Part shown: piece after piece, positions 1 through 6,445 of the stretch | Layout of the letters: each line of letters begins with the position of its first letter | How positions within the stretch are numbered: the first letter of the stretch is position 1 | Source of the DNA: Ruminococcaceae bacterium UBA5413 | GTDB lineage: Bacteria; Bacillota; Clostridia; Oscillospirales; Acutalibacteraceae | Length of the DNA: 12,056 nt | Reading direction: 5' to 3' | Assembly (NCBI GenBank): GCA_002409585.1 | Contig: DHNP01000019.1 | Span: 885-12,940, forward strand | Translations under genes and position numbers: made by a program | Notes under the pieces: model-generated | Database searches by the model: none | What the model saw: only the letters and a program-made list of their open reading frames with translations | What the model was told of the DNA's origin: nothing

Positions 1-1397
1 TCCTGCAGCACCATGCCGAGCGAACTTCTCAGGCTGTCTTTTTTTATCTGCCGCACGTCGATGCCGTCGTAAGTTATTGTACCGGAATTTACATCGTAAA
101 ACCTGTTTATAAGGTTTGTGATCGTCGTTTTGCCGGCTCCGGTTGAACCTACGAAAGCTATGACCTGGCCCGGCTTTGCAAACAGTGATATATCCCGCAG
201 CACTGGCTTTTCGGGTTCATAAGAAAAGCTGACGTGCTCGAAGCGGACGTCGCCTTTTAACGGCACTGAGCCGCCGTCGGGTTTCTGCCATGCCCACTCT
301 TTCCCGCCGCCTGCCGTGCCGGTGCATTTCAGCGTAACTTCACCGCTGTCGGTTTCGGGTTCCTGGTCCATCATGCCGAAAATCCGTTCCGCGCCGGCCA
401 TGGCGGCGAGTACGTTGTTCATCTGGCTTGCTATTTGGTTTATAGGCATGCCCACCTGGCGTGAAAACTGGAGGAAAGCGCCGAGGGAGCCTATGTCGAA
501 CATACCGTGTATGGTAAGTATGCCGCCGAAAACGGCGGTGGCGGCATAGCTGACGTTGTTGAGGTTGCCCATGATGGGCATTATTATGCCAGCGAGGAAG
601 TTGGCGTTTGCCGCGGTAGACCGGAACTCCTCGTTAAGCTTGTAAAAGCCCTTTTTAACAGCGCCCTCATGGTTAAAGACTTTTATTTCCTTGAGGCCGC
701 TTATATTTTCCTCAATATAACCGTCAAGCTCTCCTATAACCGCCTGCTGCCTGCTGAAGTAAGCCTTGCTCTTTTCGCCTATTTTTTTGCTGAGGAAAAT
801 CATAAGCGCTATTACGGCGGCGGTTATGAGGAACATTACTGGGCTTAGGGTAATCATAAGCACTATACAGCCTATGAAAGTCAGCACGCTCGAAAAAAGC
901 TGCGTTATGCTCTGCTCGAGCATAAGCTGCACGTTGTCGGCATCGTTTGTAAAACGGCTCATAAGCTCGCCGTGCGTGTGCGTGTCGAAGGTCTTGAGGC
1001 CGAGCTGCTGCATTTTATCAAACAGGTCTTTGCGTATCACGTTCAAAGTGCGCTGGGCGACGTTTATGGTAAAGCGCGTCTGTGCGTATGCGGCGGCGGT
1101 GCCGGCAAGGTATATTATCCCTAAAACAATGAGCGCGCCGGCGAGCCCCTTAAAGTTGCCTGGCAGGATGTAGTCGTTTATGAGCGGCTTTAGAAAATAT
1201 GAACCCGCAAGCGAACTTGCGGTATTTATTACAAGTGATGCGATAACAATGAAAATTTGGAGCCTGCTGCTTTTAAGGTAGCCGAGAAGCCGCCTTACGG
1301 TGTGTTTAAGGTTCTTTGGCTTTTCGAAGCCTATCGGCCCGTGCTCCGGCCCGCGGCTTGGCCCGTGCCTGCGCACGGCGCTTTTTGTCTGCGGCAT
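1..1397 (-). CDS. ABC exporter half-transporter, second subunit of a heterodimer (3' end cut off by window edge)
   Basis: This is an ABC transporter permease/ATPase fusion of the multidrug exporter type; about 465 codons are visible and the C-terminus lies outside the window. The frame opens with an ATG directly after the upstream subunit's TGA (TGAATG), with GAAGGGA in the end of that gene as ribosome binding site. A basic, Pro/Gly-rich N-terminal tail of about 45 residues is followed by a six-helix membrane domain (roughly residues 45-330), then the nucleotide-binding domain. The Walker A motif GSTGAGKTT is at residues 417-425 and the Q-loop Gln is at 465, at the very edge. The signature, Walker B and H-loop are not visible. 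The N-terminal tail and tandem position match TM288-like subunits, which normally carry the catalytically competent ATPase site; that is inference here. Substrate is unknown. Confidence 0.95.
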   Translation of the reverse strand, partial: MPQTKSAVRRHGPSRGPEHGPIGFEKPKNLKHTVRRLLGYLKSSRLQIFIVIASLVINTASSLAGSYFLKPLINDYILPGNFKGLAGALIVLGIIYLAGTAAAYAQTRFTINVAQRTLNVIRKDLFDKMQQLGLKTFDTHTHGELMSRFTNDADNVQLMLEQSITQLFSSVLTFIGCIVLMITLSPVMFLITAAVIALMIFLSKKIGEKSKAYFSRQQAVIGELDGYIEENISGLKEIKVFNHEGAVKKGFYKLNEEFRSTAANANFLAGIIMPIMGNLNNVSYAATAVFGGILTIHGMFDIGSLGAFLQFSRQVGMPINQIASQMNNVLAAMAGAERIFGMMDQEPETDSGEVTLKCTGTAGGGKEWAWQKPDGGSVPLKGDVRFEHVSFSYEPEKPVLRDISLFAKPGQVIAFVGSTGAGKTTITNLINRFYDVNSGTITYDGIDVRQIKKDSLRSSLGMVLQ

Positions 1398-3140
1398 TCA
1401 GGACACCATCCCTTCGCTCTGAGAGTTGCAGATTTCACGGTAGATAGGATTTCCGCGCAGAAGTTCCTCATGCGTGCCTATGCCGTTTATCTTTCCGTCG
1501 TCGAGTACGATTATTTTGTCGGCATCCTTAACGGAACTTATCCTCTGCGCAATGATTATGACCGTTGTGTCTTTAAGGTTTTCCCTGAAAGAACGGCGTA
1601 TTTTTGCTTCCGTAGCCGTGTCTACGGCGCTCGTGCTGTCGTCAAGTATCAGTATTTTTGGGTGCTTGAGCATGGCGCGCGCTATGCAGAGCCGCTGCTT
1701 CTGCCCGCCGGAAACGTTTACCCCTCCCTGGCCGAGTTCGGTTTCATAGCCGTGTGGGAACCCGGAGACAAACCCGTCAGCCTGGGCATCCGCCGCCGCC
1801 GCCCTTATGTCGCCGTCTGTTGCGCCGGCGTCGCCCCACATGAGGTTTTCACGTATGGTACCTGAGAACAGCACGTTTTTCTGCAGGACTATGCCTATGC
1901 CGTCACGCAGTTTTTTAAGGCTGTAGCTCCTCACGTCGGCGCCGTCGACGAGCACGCTGCCCTCGGCAGCGTCGTAAAGGCGCGGGATAAGGCTTACAAG
2001 CGTGGTTTTTCCTGAACCGGTGCCGCCGATGACGGCGACCACCTCGCCGGGGTTTGCGGTGAAGTTTATGTCCGACAGCACGTTTTCGCCTTTACTGCCT
2101 TTTTGCGAGTAGTAACGGAAGGAAACGTGGCGGAATTCTATTTTACCGTTTTTGACTTCGCGTTCGCAGCCGGGGCCCGCGTTGTCCTTTATATCCGGCG
2201 CGGTCTCTATAACTTCCAGCACCCTTGACGCGCACGCCTGGGCGCGTGCGAAAAGGATGAAAACCATGGTGAACATCATAGTACTCATCATTATCTGCAT
2301 GAGGTAGCTTAAAAAGCTGAGAAGCTCGCCGCTGCCCATCGAACCCGTACCTACGAGGCCGCCGCCGAACCATATGACGGCAACCGTTGCAACGTTAAGT
2401 ATAAGCAGCATGCAGGGCATGATAAGGCTTATCATGTCGCCGGCCTTTATGGAGTCGTGCGTCAGGGCATCGTTTACTTTTTTAAACTTTGACTTTTCGT
2501 ACGACTCCCGCACGAAAGCTTTGACAACCCTTATGGCAGTGAGGTTTTCCCTCACTGCGCCGTTGACGCCGTCTATGCGCTTCTGCACGAGCGTAAAGAG
2601 CCGTTTTGCGGCGCGGGTTATAAAGAACGCGGCTGTGATAAGCAGCGGAACCGAGATAAAGATAATAACCGAAAGGCGCATGTTTATATACATTGCGAAC
2701 CCCATGGCGCATATAAGCATAAGGGGGGCGCGCATAAGTATGCGCAGCATCATCATTACTGTTACCTGGAGCTGCGATATGTCGTTTGTCAGCCTTGTTA
2801 CAAGCGAGGCGGTCGAAAATTTATCTATATTTGAAAAAGAAAATGACTGCACCCTGTCAAAAACCGCTTTACGCAGGTTTGCGGCGAAGCCCTGGCTTGC
2901 ATCTGCCGAAAGCCGCATGTTGCCCATGCCGAAGGCTATGCCGGAGCACGCGAGGACAACCATAAGTATGCCCATGCGCGCGATGTAGCCCATGTCTTTT
3001 GAAGCTATGCCGACGTCTACTATTTTTGCCATAAGCATCGGCATCATAAGGTCTGACACGACCGTGCCTGTTACAAGAAAAAAGCATAGGAGAACATATT
3101 TCTTATACTTTCCCATGTATTGGAACATCTTTTTAAACAT
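1398..3140 (-). CDS. ABC exporter half-transporter with degenerate ATPase site (TM287-like subunit)
   Basis: This 580-residue protein has an N-terminal six-helix transmembrane domain (about residues 15-305) and a C-terminal ATPase domain. Walker A is GGTGSGKTT (372-380), the signature is VSGGQKQR (476-483) and Walker B reads LILDDSTSAVD. The residue after the Walker B Asp (D500) is D501 where active ABC ATPases have Glu, and the switch residue is Gln (Q532, IAQRIS) where His is usual. Both substitutions are known from the degenerate site of heterodimeric exporters such as TM287/TM288, so this subunit very probably pairs with the next gene. The ATG start follows AAGGAG, which overlaps the end of the upstream MarR gene; the MarR stop lies 6 nt before the ATG, so translation is probably coupled. 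The likely role is drug or metabolite efflux across the cytoplasmic membrane; the substrate cannot be read from sequence. Confidence 0.97.
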   Translation of the reverse strand: MFKKMFQYMGKYKKYVLLCFFLVTGTVVSDLMMPMLMAKIVDVGIASKDMGYIARMGILMVVLACSGIAFGMGNMRLSADASQGFAANLRKAVFDRVQSFSFSNIDKFSTASLVTRLTNDISQLQVTVMMMLRILMRAPLMLICAMGFAMYINMRLSVIIFISVPLLITAAFFITRAAKRLFTLVQKRIDGVNGAVRENLTAIRVVKAFVRESYEKSKFKKVNDALTHDSIKAGDMISLIMPCMLLILNVATVAVIWFGGGLVGTGSMGSGELLSFLSYLMQIMMSTMMFTMVFILFARAQACASRVLEVIETAPDIKDNAGPGCEREVKNGKIEFRHVSFRYYSQKGSKGENVLSDINFTANPGEVVAVIGGTGSGKTTLVSLIPRLYDAAEGSVLVDGADVRSYSLKKLRDGIGIVLQKNVLFSGTIRENLMWGDAGATDGDIRAAAADAQADGFVSGFPHGYETELGQGGVNVSGGQKQRLCIARAMLKHPKILILDDSTSAVDTATEAKIRRSFRENLKDTTVIIIAQRISSVKDADKIIVLDDGKINGIGTHEELLRGNPIYREICNSQSEGMVS

Positions 3141-3146
3141 TCATCA

Positions 3147-3620
3147 CTACTCCTTTTTAAGCCGCTGCGGAGGAGTTGCGCCGGCGGCTTCCAAATTAGC
3201 TATCATCCTCATATAATAGCCTTTTAAGTCTTCCTTTTCGCGCGCGGAAAATCCCCTGAAGGTTTGGGAATCCAGCGCGGTAAATATCTCTACGCATTCC
3301 TTAACGAGCGTTTCACCTTTTGGGGTAAGGGCAATAAGGTTTTTGCGCTGGTCGCTGGCGTCAGAGGTTTTGCACAGGAGGCCGGCCTTTTCCATACGCT
3401 TTATGGAGATGGCCGCGGTGGGCGCGCTTATGCCTATTATCCTTGCGAGTTCCTTCTGCGAAGCCACGCGGCCTTTTACTTCGTAGTAAAGGGTAAACAG
3501 TATGGGCGGGTGGCTTGCCGTTGCAAGCCCGTGCCGCTCAAACTCTTTGCGTATGAGGTTGTGCCGCATGCGGCTGAAGGCGGCCAAAAGCTGTTCTATC
3601 CCGTCTGGGCCGTATACCAT
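3147..3620 (-). CDS. MarR-family transcriptional regulator, first gene of the ABC exporter operon
   Basis: This is a winged helix-turn-helix repressor of the MarR family, about 157 residues, the usual size. An N-terminal dimerisation helix (LLAAFSRMRHNLIR) precedes the helix-turn-helix (QKELARIIGISAPTAAISIKRMEKAGL) and a wing containing SDASDQRKNLIALTPKG, where the Asp and Arg match the conserved DxR of the family. The C-terminal helices would complete the dimer interface. The start is uncertain: the open frame also permits GTG at 3632, but the purine tract AAAGGG lies only 2 nt from that GTG, so ATG at 3620 is preferred although its spacing is long. It is the first gene behind a perfect promoter and directly precedes the two exporter genes. 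The likely job is ligand-relieved repression of its own operon through the palindrome at 3683-3702. Confidence 0.93.
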   Translation of the reverse strand: MVYGPDGIEQLLAAFSRMRHNLIRKEFERHGLATASHPPILFTLYYEVKGRVASQKELARIIGISAPTAAISIKRMEKAGLLCKTSDASDQRKNLIALTPKGETLVKECVEIFTALDSQTFRGFSAREKEDLKGYYMRMIANLEAAGATPPQRLKKE

Positions 3621-3680
3621 GCGGACAGTCACACCCTTTATAAAAAATAGTTTTACGGCTAATTATTTACAGCTTGATTT

Positions 3681-3709
3681 ATTATATTTTAAACAAAATA
3701 TATTGTCAA
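3681..3709 (-). promoter_or_regulatory. Consensus sigma-A promoter of the marR-ABC operon
   Basis: On the minus strand a perfect -35 box TTGACA (3704-3709) is followed by a 17-nt spacer and a perfect -10 box TATAAT (3681-3686). Transcription would start near 3674, leaving a leader of about 50 nt. A promoter this strong normally needs a repressor, which fits the palindrome in its spacer. Confidence 0.9.
3683..3702. promoter_or_regulatory. 20-bp palindrome inside the marR promoter, candidate MarR operator
   Basis: Perfect 8-bp arms TATATTTT and AAAATATA are separated by 4 nt. The site fills most of the spacer between -35 and -10, so bound protein would block RNA polymerase. Size and position are typical of MarR autoregulatory operators; binding itself is inferred. 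Confidence 0.7.
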
Positions 3710-3740
3710 CGGTTAAAGTATGAATTTTGCTTTTGCCTTA

Positions 3741-3766
3741 CAACTTTATCGTAATCGATAAAATTG
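3741..3766. repeat. 26-bp inverted repeat of unknown role
   Basis: Arms CAACTTTATCG (3741-3751) and CGATAAAATTG (3756-3766) are complementary over 11 bp with one mismatch, around the spacer TAAT. It lies about 30 bp upstream of the marR -35 box and about 140 bp upstream of the HD-protein promoter. No T-run follows on either strand, so it looks like a protein-binding site rather than a terminator. It differs in sequence from the presumed MarR operator. Confidence 0.6.
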
Positions 3767-3907
3767 TCGCGGCAGCGTAAGCACAAACTGTTTATTTGTC
3801 GCACGGCGCAAAATGGCGCGCGTAGGCAGACCGGCTTGCCGTTAAATATAAAACGCATATAAATTTGGCGTAAATGTGTAATTTGTCTATAAAAACGTCT
3901 GTAAATA

Positions 3908-3916
3908 TGCTATAAT
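3908..3916 (+). promoter_or_regulatory. Extended -10 promoter of the HD-protein gene
   Basis: TGCTATAAT is a perfect extended -10 element with no clear -35 at normal spacing. Transcription would begin near 3923, about 25 nt before the ATG. A second possible promoter lies just upstream: TTGGCG (3865-3870), 17 nt, TATAAA (3888-3893). Confidence 0.65.
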
Positions 3917-3947
3917 AAACCAACAAGAACTTTAAGGGGCATTTTCG

Positions 3948-4538
3948 ATGGGATACAGAGAAGAATTTGAAGAAATATACCAGTCTAACATAAAGCGGTC
4001 GGGTTCGCGCGAACTGCTTGAGTGGCTGCAGAAAACGGACTTTTTTACCGCGCCGGCCAGCACACGGTTCCACTGCGCGTGCCTTGGCGGTCTTGTGCGG
4101 CACAGCGTAAGCGTCTACAGGGTGATGCGCGAAAAGCACTTTGACCCTGAAGCCGACAGCGAGGAGAGCTTTGCCATATGCGCCCTGCTGCACGATATAT
4201 GCAAAGCCGGTTTCTACAAACCCGGTACGAGAAATGTAAAGAACCCACAGACCGGCGTATGGGAGAAAAAGCCGTACTATACTATTGACGACAGTTACCC
4301 TTACGGCCACGGCGAAAAGTCGGTTTTCCTTGTAGAGCGGTTCATGCGCCTTAAAACGTCGGAGGCCATAGCCATACGCTGGCACATGGGCGGCTTTGAC
4401 GAAACGGTAAAGGGCGGCGGCTACTCGATAAGCCAGGCTTTCGACAAATACCCTTTGGCGGTAAAACTGCACCTTTCGGACCTTGAGAGTACATACCTGC
4501 GTGAAAAAGGAACGTCCGACGTAGCGCGGAAAAACTGA
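3948..4538 (+). CDS. HD-domain phosphohydrolase
   Basis: This 196-residue soluble protein is a metal-dependent HD-superfamily phosphohydrolase. The metal-binding series is visible in order: H52 (LVRHS), the HD pair H82-D83 in LLHDICK, H121 (YGHGEKS) and H146 (IRWHMGG). This spacing is that of the HD fold used by nucleotidases, RNases and (p)ppGpp or cyclic-nucleotide hydrolases; the substrate cannot be decided from this. The start is fixed by AAGGGG 9 nt upstream of the ATG. It is monocistronic, divergent from the marR operon and convergent with the YitT gene. A basic C-terminal end (REKGTSDVARKN) follows the domain. There is no signal peptide or membrane segment, so it is cytoplasmic. Similarity to the HD part of YhaM-type exoribonucleases is possible but unproven. 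Confidence 0.9.
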   Translation: MGYREEFEEIYQSNIKRSGSRELLEWLQKTDFFTAPASTRFHCACLGGLVRHSVSVYRVMREKHFDPEADSEESFAICALLHDICKAGFYKPGTRNVKNPQTGVWEKKPYYTIDDSYPYGHGEKSVFLVERFMRLKTSEAIAIRWHMGGFDETVKGGGYSISQAFDKYPLAVKLHLSDLESTYLREKGTSDVARKN

Positions 4539-4628
4539 AACGCTTTTTCAGCCTGAATATATGCGCCTCTGCGATGGAAGGGCTGCTTCCCGCGGGGGCG
4601 CGTCTCGCGTCTTGTTATAATACAAAGC

Positions 4629-5504
4629 CTAAAGCCTTTTTATAAAATTACCAGTGACGTTTGTCCTGTCGTAAAAAATTATAAAAGAGTGTGGGTCAAG
4701 CTCGGTCACGATTTTTTTAAGGCGCTGCTCCTCGTATTTTGATATTACTGTCACAAGTACGTTGACGGGTTCCCCGGTGTACCCGCCGCAGCCGCTTAGT
4801 ATGGTCACCCCGCGCTCAAGCTCAGTCATTATTGCCTGTGCGGCGGCGCCGCTTTTAGTTATTACCACGGCAGATATTTTTATGTTTTGGTAGTGAAGCT
4901 TGTCAATGGTAAAGCTGCCTATTATATTGAATATTATAGAATAAATGGCTACGGTGTAGTCAAACTCAAAAGCGCAGATACCGAAAACGAAAACATTGAA
5001 TATAACAGATATTTTCCCGACGCTTGCGTTCGGGTCTTTTTTTACCATAAGCATGCCGAGTATGTCGGTGCCGCCTCCGGAGCCGCCGGCGCGCAGTGTA
5101 AGCCCCGTGCCGAAGCCTTCGATGAAGCCGCCTATGATGCATGCTGTCAGCCTGTCGCTTATGACAGGCCCCGAACTGATTTTAAGGACTGAAAGGAAAA
5201 AAGAGGATGCCGTGCTTGAAACAAGCGTCCTGACAAAAAAGCGTTTTCCGAGCCGTTTAAATGCAAGGTACAGGAGCGGGACGTTGAGCATGAAGGTAAT
5301 AAGGCCGGCCATGTCGAACATAGACGGAAAAGAAAGGTGCAGGTAATTTGTAAGGAATGTCCTTATTATCTGAGCTATGCCGACTATGCCGCCGCTGTAA
5401 AGGCCAAGCGGCACTATAAGTAAGTTTAGTGCCGCGGAGTATATGAAAGTGCCCGCGATAATAAAAAAATAATCTTTAAAAAACTGGCGCATGCCTGCGG
5501 ACAA
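4629..5504 (-). CDS. YitT family membrane protein (DUF161 plus DUF2179)
   Basis: This 291-residue integral membrane protein has five to six hydrophobic segments (about residues 10-205) with the family motif AGGSGGGTD around residues 139-147. A cytoplasmic C-terminal domain (about 208-286) contains RGVTILSGCGGYTGE and the end pattern DPHSFIIF, as in DUF2179. The family is widespread in Bacillota, often in several copies, and its transport or sensing role is not established. The start is probably TTG at 5504: a GGGGGG tract lies 8 nt upstream, while ATG at 5492 (MRQFFK) has no well-placed ribosome binding site. It is monocistronic, convergent with the HD gene, and has its own promoter overlapped by a perfect palindrome. 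Length is normal and both domains look intact. Confidence 0.95.
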   Translation of the reverse strand: MSAGMRQFFKDYFFIIAGTFIYSAALNLLIVPLGLYSGGIVGIAQIIRTFLTNYLHLSFPSMFDMAGLITFMLNVPLLYLAFKRLGKRFFVRTLVSSTASSFFLSVLKISSGPVISDRLTACIIGGFIEGFGTGLTLRAGGSGGGTDILGMLMVKKDPNASVGKISVIFNVFVFGICAFEFDYTVAIYSIIFNIIGSFTIDKLHYQNIKISAVVITKSGAAAQAIMTELERGVTILSGCGGYTGEPVNVLVTVISKYEEQRLKKIVTELDPHSFIIFYDRTNVTGNFIKRL

Positions 5505-5550
5505 CTGCTTCGCCCCCCTAATAAGCTTTATCTTTATATTATATATACTT

Positions 5551-5577
5551 ATTATACACTACGCGGCCTGCATAACA
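5551..5577 (-). promoter_or_regulatory. Promoter of the YitT-family gene
   Basis: On the minus strand TTGTTA, a 4/6 match to the -35 box, is followed by 16 nt and then a perfect -10 TATAAT (5551-5556). Transcription would start near 5544, about 40 nt before the TTG start. The -35 box overlaps the palindrome at 5568-5594. Confidence 0.6.
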
Positions 5578-5594
5578 ATAATAATGTTATGCAG
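5568..5594. repeat. 27-bp perfect-arm palindrome over the yitT promoter
   Basis: Arms CTGCATAACA (5568-5577) and TGTTATGCAG (5585-5594) are exactly complementary over 10 bp around a 7-nt AT spacer. There is no T-run on either side, so this is not an intrinsic terminator. Its position over the -35 region suggests an operator for an unidentified dimeric regulator. Confidence 0.7.
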
Positions 5595-5659
5595 TAAACA
5601 GAATTTTATTTTAATTACACAAATTAAGGGATATATGTATATATTAAACTTTCATCTTA

Positions 5660-5962
5660 CTAAAGCCTCGTAAAGTAGTACCGCATGACTTTTTTTATGC
5701 GCGCGCGCGCTTTTTTAAGGTGGCGCGAAACCGTAGACGGCGCGACGCCAAGTTCGGCGGCTATATCCGTTACGCTTTTGCCGCCGACGTACATGAGCCT
5801 TACGCACTGCAGCTGCCTTGCCGTAAGTTCACCTTTGGCAGCGCGTTCGGCGGCGTGTATCATGCGCGCGTGTTCCCCTCCGTCGTCAAGGCCGCCATGC
5901 GGCGCCTGAAACCCGACCTTGTCCCCTAAAAGTTCAAGGCTGAGCAGTTTCGTTTTCGGCAA
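5660..5962 (-). CDS. Sigma-70 region 4-like DNA-binding protein
   Basis: This is a 100-residue protein from TTG at 5962. The start is supported by AAGGGG (5971-5976) with 8-nt spacing; GTG at 5971 is in frame but sits inside that ribosome binding site. The C-terminal half is a sigma region 4 / LuxR-like helix-turn-helix: LTARQLQCVRLMYVGG, then VTDIAAELGVAPSTVSRHLKKARARI. There is no region 2, so it cannot act alone as a normal sigma factor; stand-alone region-4 proteins usually act as DNA-binding regulators. It overlaps the upstream small gene by 29 nt in another frame, so translation is probably coupled. A run of seven A at the overlap means that loss of one A would fuse the two frames. It is transcribed divergently from the XRE/ImmA pair. 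Confidence 0.8.
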   Translation of the reverse strand: MPKTKLLSLELLGDKVGFQAPHGGLDDGGEHARMIHAAERAAKGELTARQLQCVRLMYVGGKSVTDIAAELGVAPSTVSRHLKKARARIKKVMRYYFTRL

Positions 5963-6161
5963 AACTTCCACCCCTTTTTTTAAGGCTGTTACCGATATGC
6001 GTACATTCGAGGTACATTTGCTCAAGCATGGCAGCGCGCCTGTAAAGCGCCGCCGCTTCATTGCCGGAGGCATGCTTTAATTCTTCTTTTACAGGCAGCA
6101 TGTGGGCCTTTATGTTGAGCGCTTCGCTGAGGTACTCCTGTCCCCATTTTACGAAATCCAA
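5934..6161 (-). CDS. Small helical protein of unknown function, upstream partner of the sigma-like protein
   Basis: I do not recognise this protein. It has about 75 residues, looks largely helical with heptad-like spacing (AAALYRRAAMLEQMYLECTHIG), and has no membrane segment or signal peptide. The frame stays open back to TTG 6272, but that TTG is the -35 box of the operon promoter (6244-6272). Translation must therefore start downstream of about 6237. AAAGGG (6171-6176) lies 9 nt before TTG 6161 and abuts ATG 6170, so TTG 6161 is preferred; ATG 6170 would add three residues. The C-terminal 13 residues after Leu-Lys-Lys overlap the next gene. If the A7 tract were read or mutated as A6, this protein would become the N-terminal half of a roughly 166-residue helical-plus-HTH protein, similar in layout to phage-type sigma-like regulators. 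Confidence 0.6.
   Translation of the reverse strand: MDFVKWGQEYLSEALNIKAHMLPVKEELKHASGNEAAALYRRAAMLEQMYLECTHIGNSLKKRGGSFAENETAQP
5963..5976 (-). promoter_or_regulatory. Ribosome binding site that decides the TTG start of the sigma-like gene
   Basis: AAGGGG (5971-5976) followed by 8 nt leads to TTG 5962. It lies inside the end of the upstream coding frame, so ribosomes finishing the small protein can restart here. Confidence 0.6.
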
Positions 6162-6179
6162 AAAAAGCATCCCTTTCTG

Positions 6180-6194
6180 TACACGCAATGTGTA
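6180..6194. promoter_or_regulatory. Palindrome TACAC-N5-GTGTA, candidate downstream operator of the sigma-like operon
   Basis: Perfect 5-bp arms lie around GCAAT, about 45-57 nt into the presumed transcript. The core ACAC-N5-GTGT has the same spacing as the site in the XRE promoter (6361-6373), 180 bp away. Confidence 0.5.
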
Positions 6195-6243
6195 GTTAAC
6201 TGCGAAAAAATTGCGGCCGTGAAATTCCGCACGCCCAATTTTT

Positions 6244-6272
6244 ATAGTATCACCGTAAAAGCGATATTTCAA
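6244..6272 (-). promoter_or_regulatory. Promoter of the sigma-like operon
   Basis: On the minus strand -35 TTGAAA (6267-6272, 5/6) is followed by a 17-nt spacer ending in TGA, then TACTAT (6244-6249, 4/6), giving an extended -10. Transcription would begin near 6237. This rules out the long upstream reading of the small helical protein. Confidence 0.65.
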
Positions 6273-6352
6273 TGTTTTAGCGGAAGATTCACGCGACCGG
6301 AAGAGCTGTGGGACAAATTTTGTACTCCCGTGCAGGCGGCGCTGTTTAAATA

Positions 6353-6381
6353 TTGTAATTACACAAAACGTGTGATATAAT
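6353..6381 (+). promoter_or_regulatory. Promoter of the XRE-ImmA pair with an operator in the spacer
   Basis: TTGTAA (6353-6358, 4/6) is followed by 17 nt and a perfect TATAAT (6376-6381), with TGA before it (extended -10). The spacer holds an imperfect palindrome at 6358-6376 with core ACAC-AAAAC-GTGT. Transcription would start near 6388. The layout suggests autorepression by the XRE protein. Confidence 0.75.
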
Positions 6382-6445
6382 TATGTGCGTATTTGGAAAA
6401 GATACGGATTGTGAAGTTTGTTTTTAAATGAAGGGAATGTGCCGC

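Larger units (their letters stand above)
3621..3947. other. Divergent intergenic regulatory region, no gene seen
   Basis: This 327-bp stretch lies between the divergent marR and HD-protein genes. It holds the marR promoter and palindrome, a second palindrome (3741-3766) and plus-strand promoter signals (3865-3893 and 3908-3916). The centre, about 3767-3860, has no convincing reading frame, RNA gene or repeat that I can recognise. Confidence 0.7.

Noticed and set aside
316..1173. Plus-strand open frames opposite the ABC transporter genes
   Set aside because: They lack ribosome binding sites, and the opposite strand encodes a complete transporter frame with recognisable motifs.
4612..4620. Extended -10 element TGTTATAAT on the plus strand near 4615
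   Set aside because: It has no -35 box and would transcribe only antisense into the YitT gene with no reading frame behind it; the hexamer also sits in a small TTGT/ACAA palindrome.
5693..5716. (GC)6 tract followed by T6 on the plus strand, terminator-like
   Set aside because: It is coding sequence of the sigma-like gene (RARARI) on the other strand, and no plus-strand transcript is expected there.
5934..6272. Longest frame (112 codons) for the small helical protein starting at TTG 6272
   Set aside because: The TTG is the -35 box of a good extended promoter, no ribosome binding site precedes it, and the frame would cover the presumed operator at 6180-6194.
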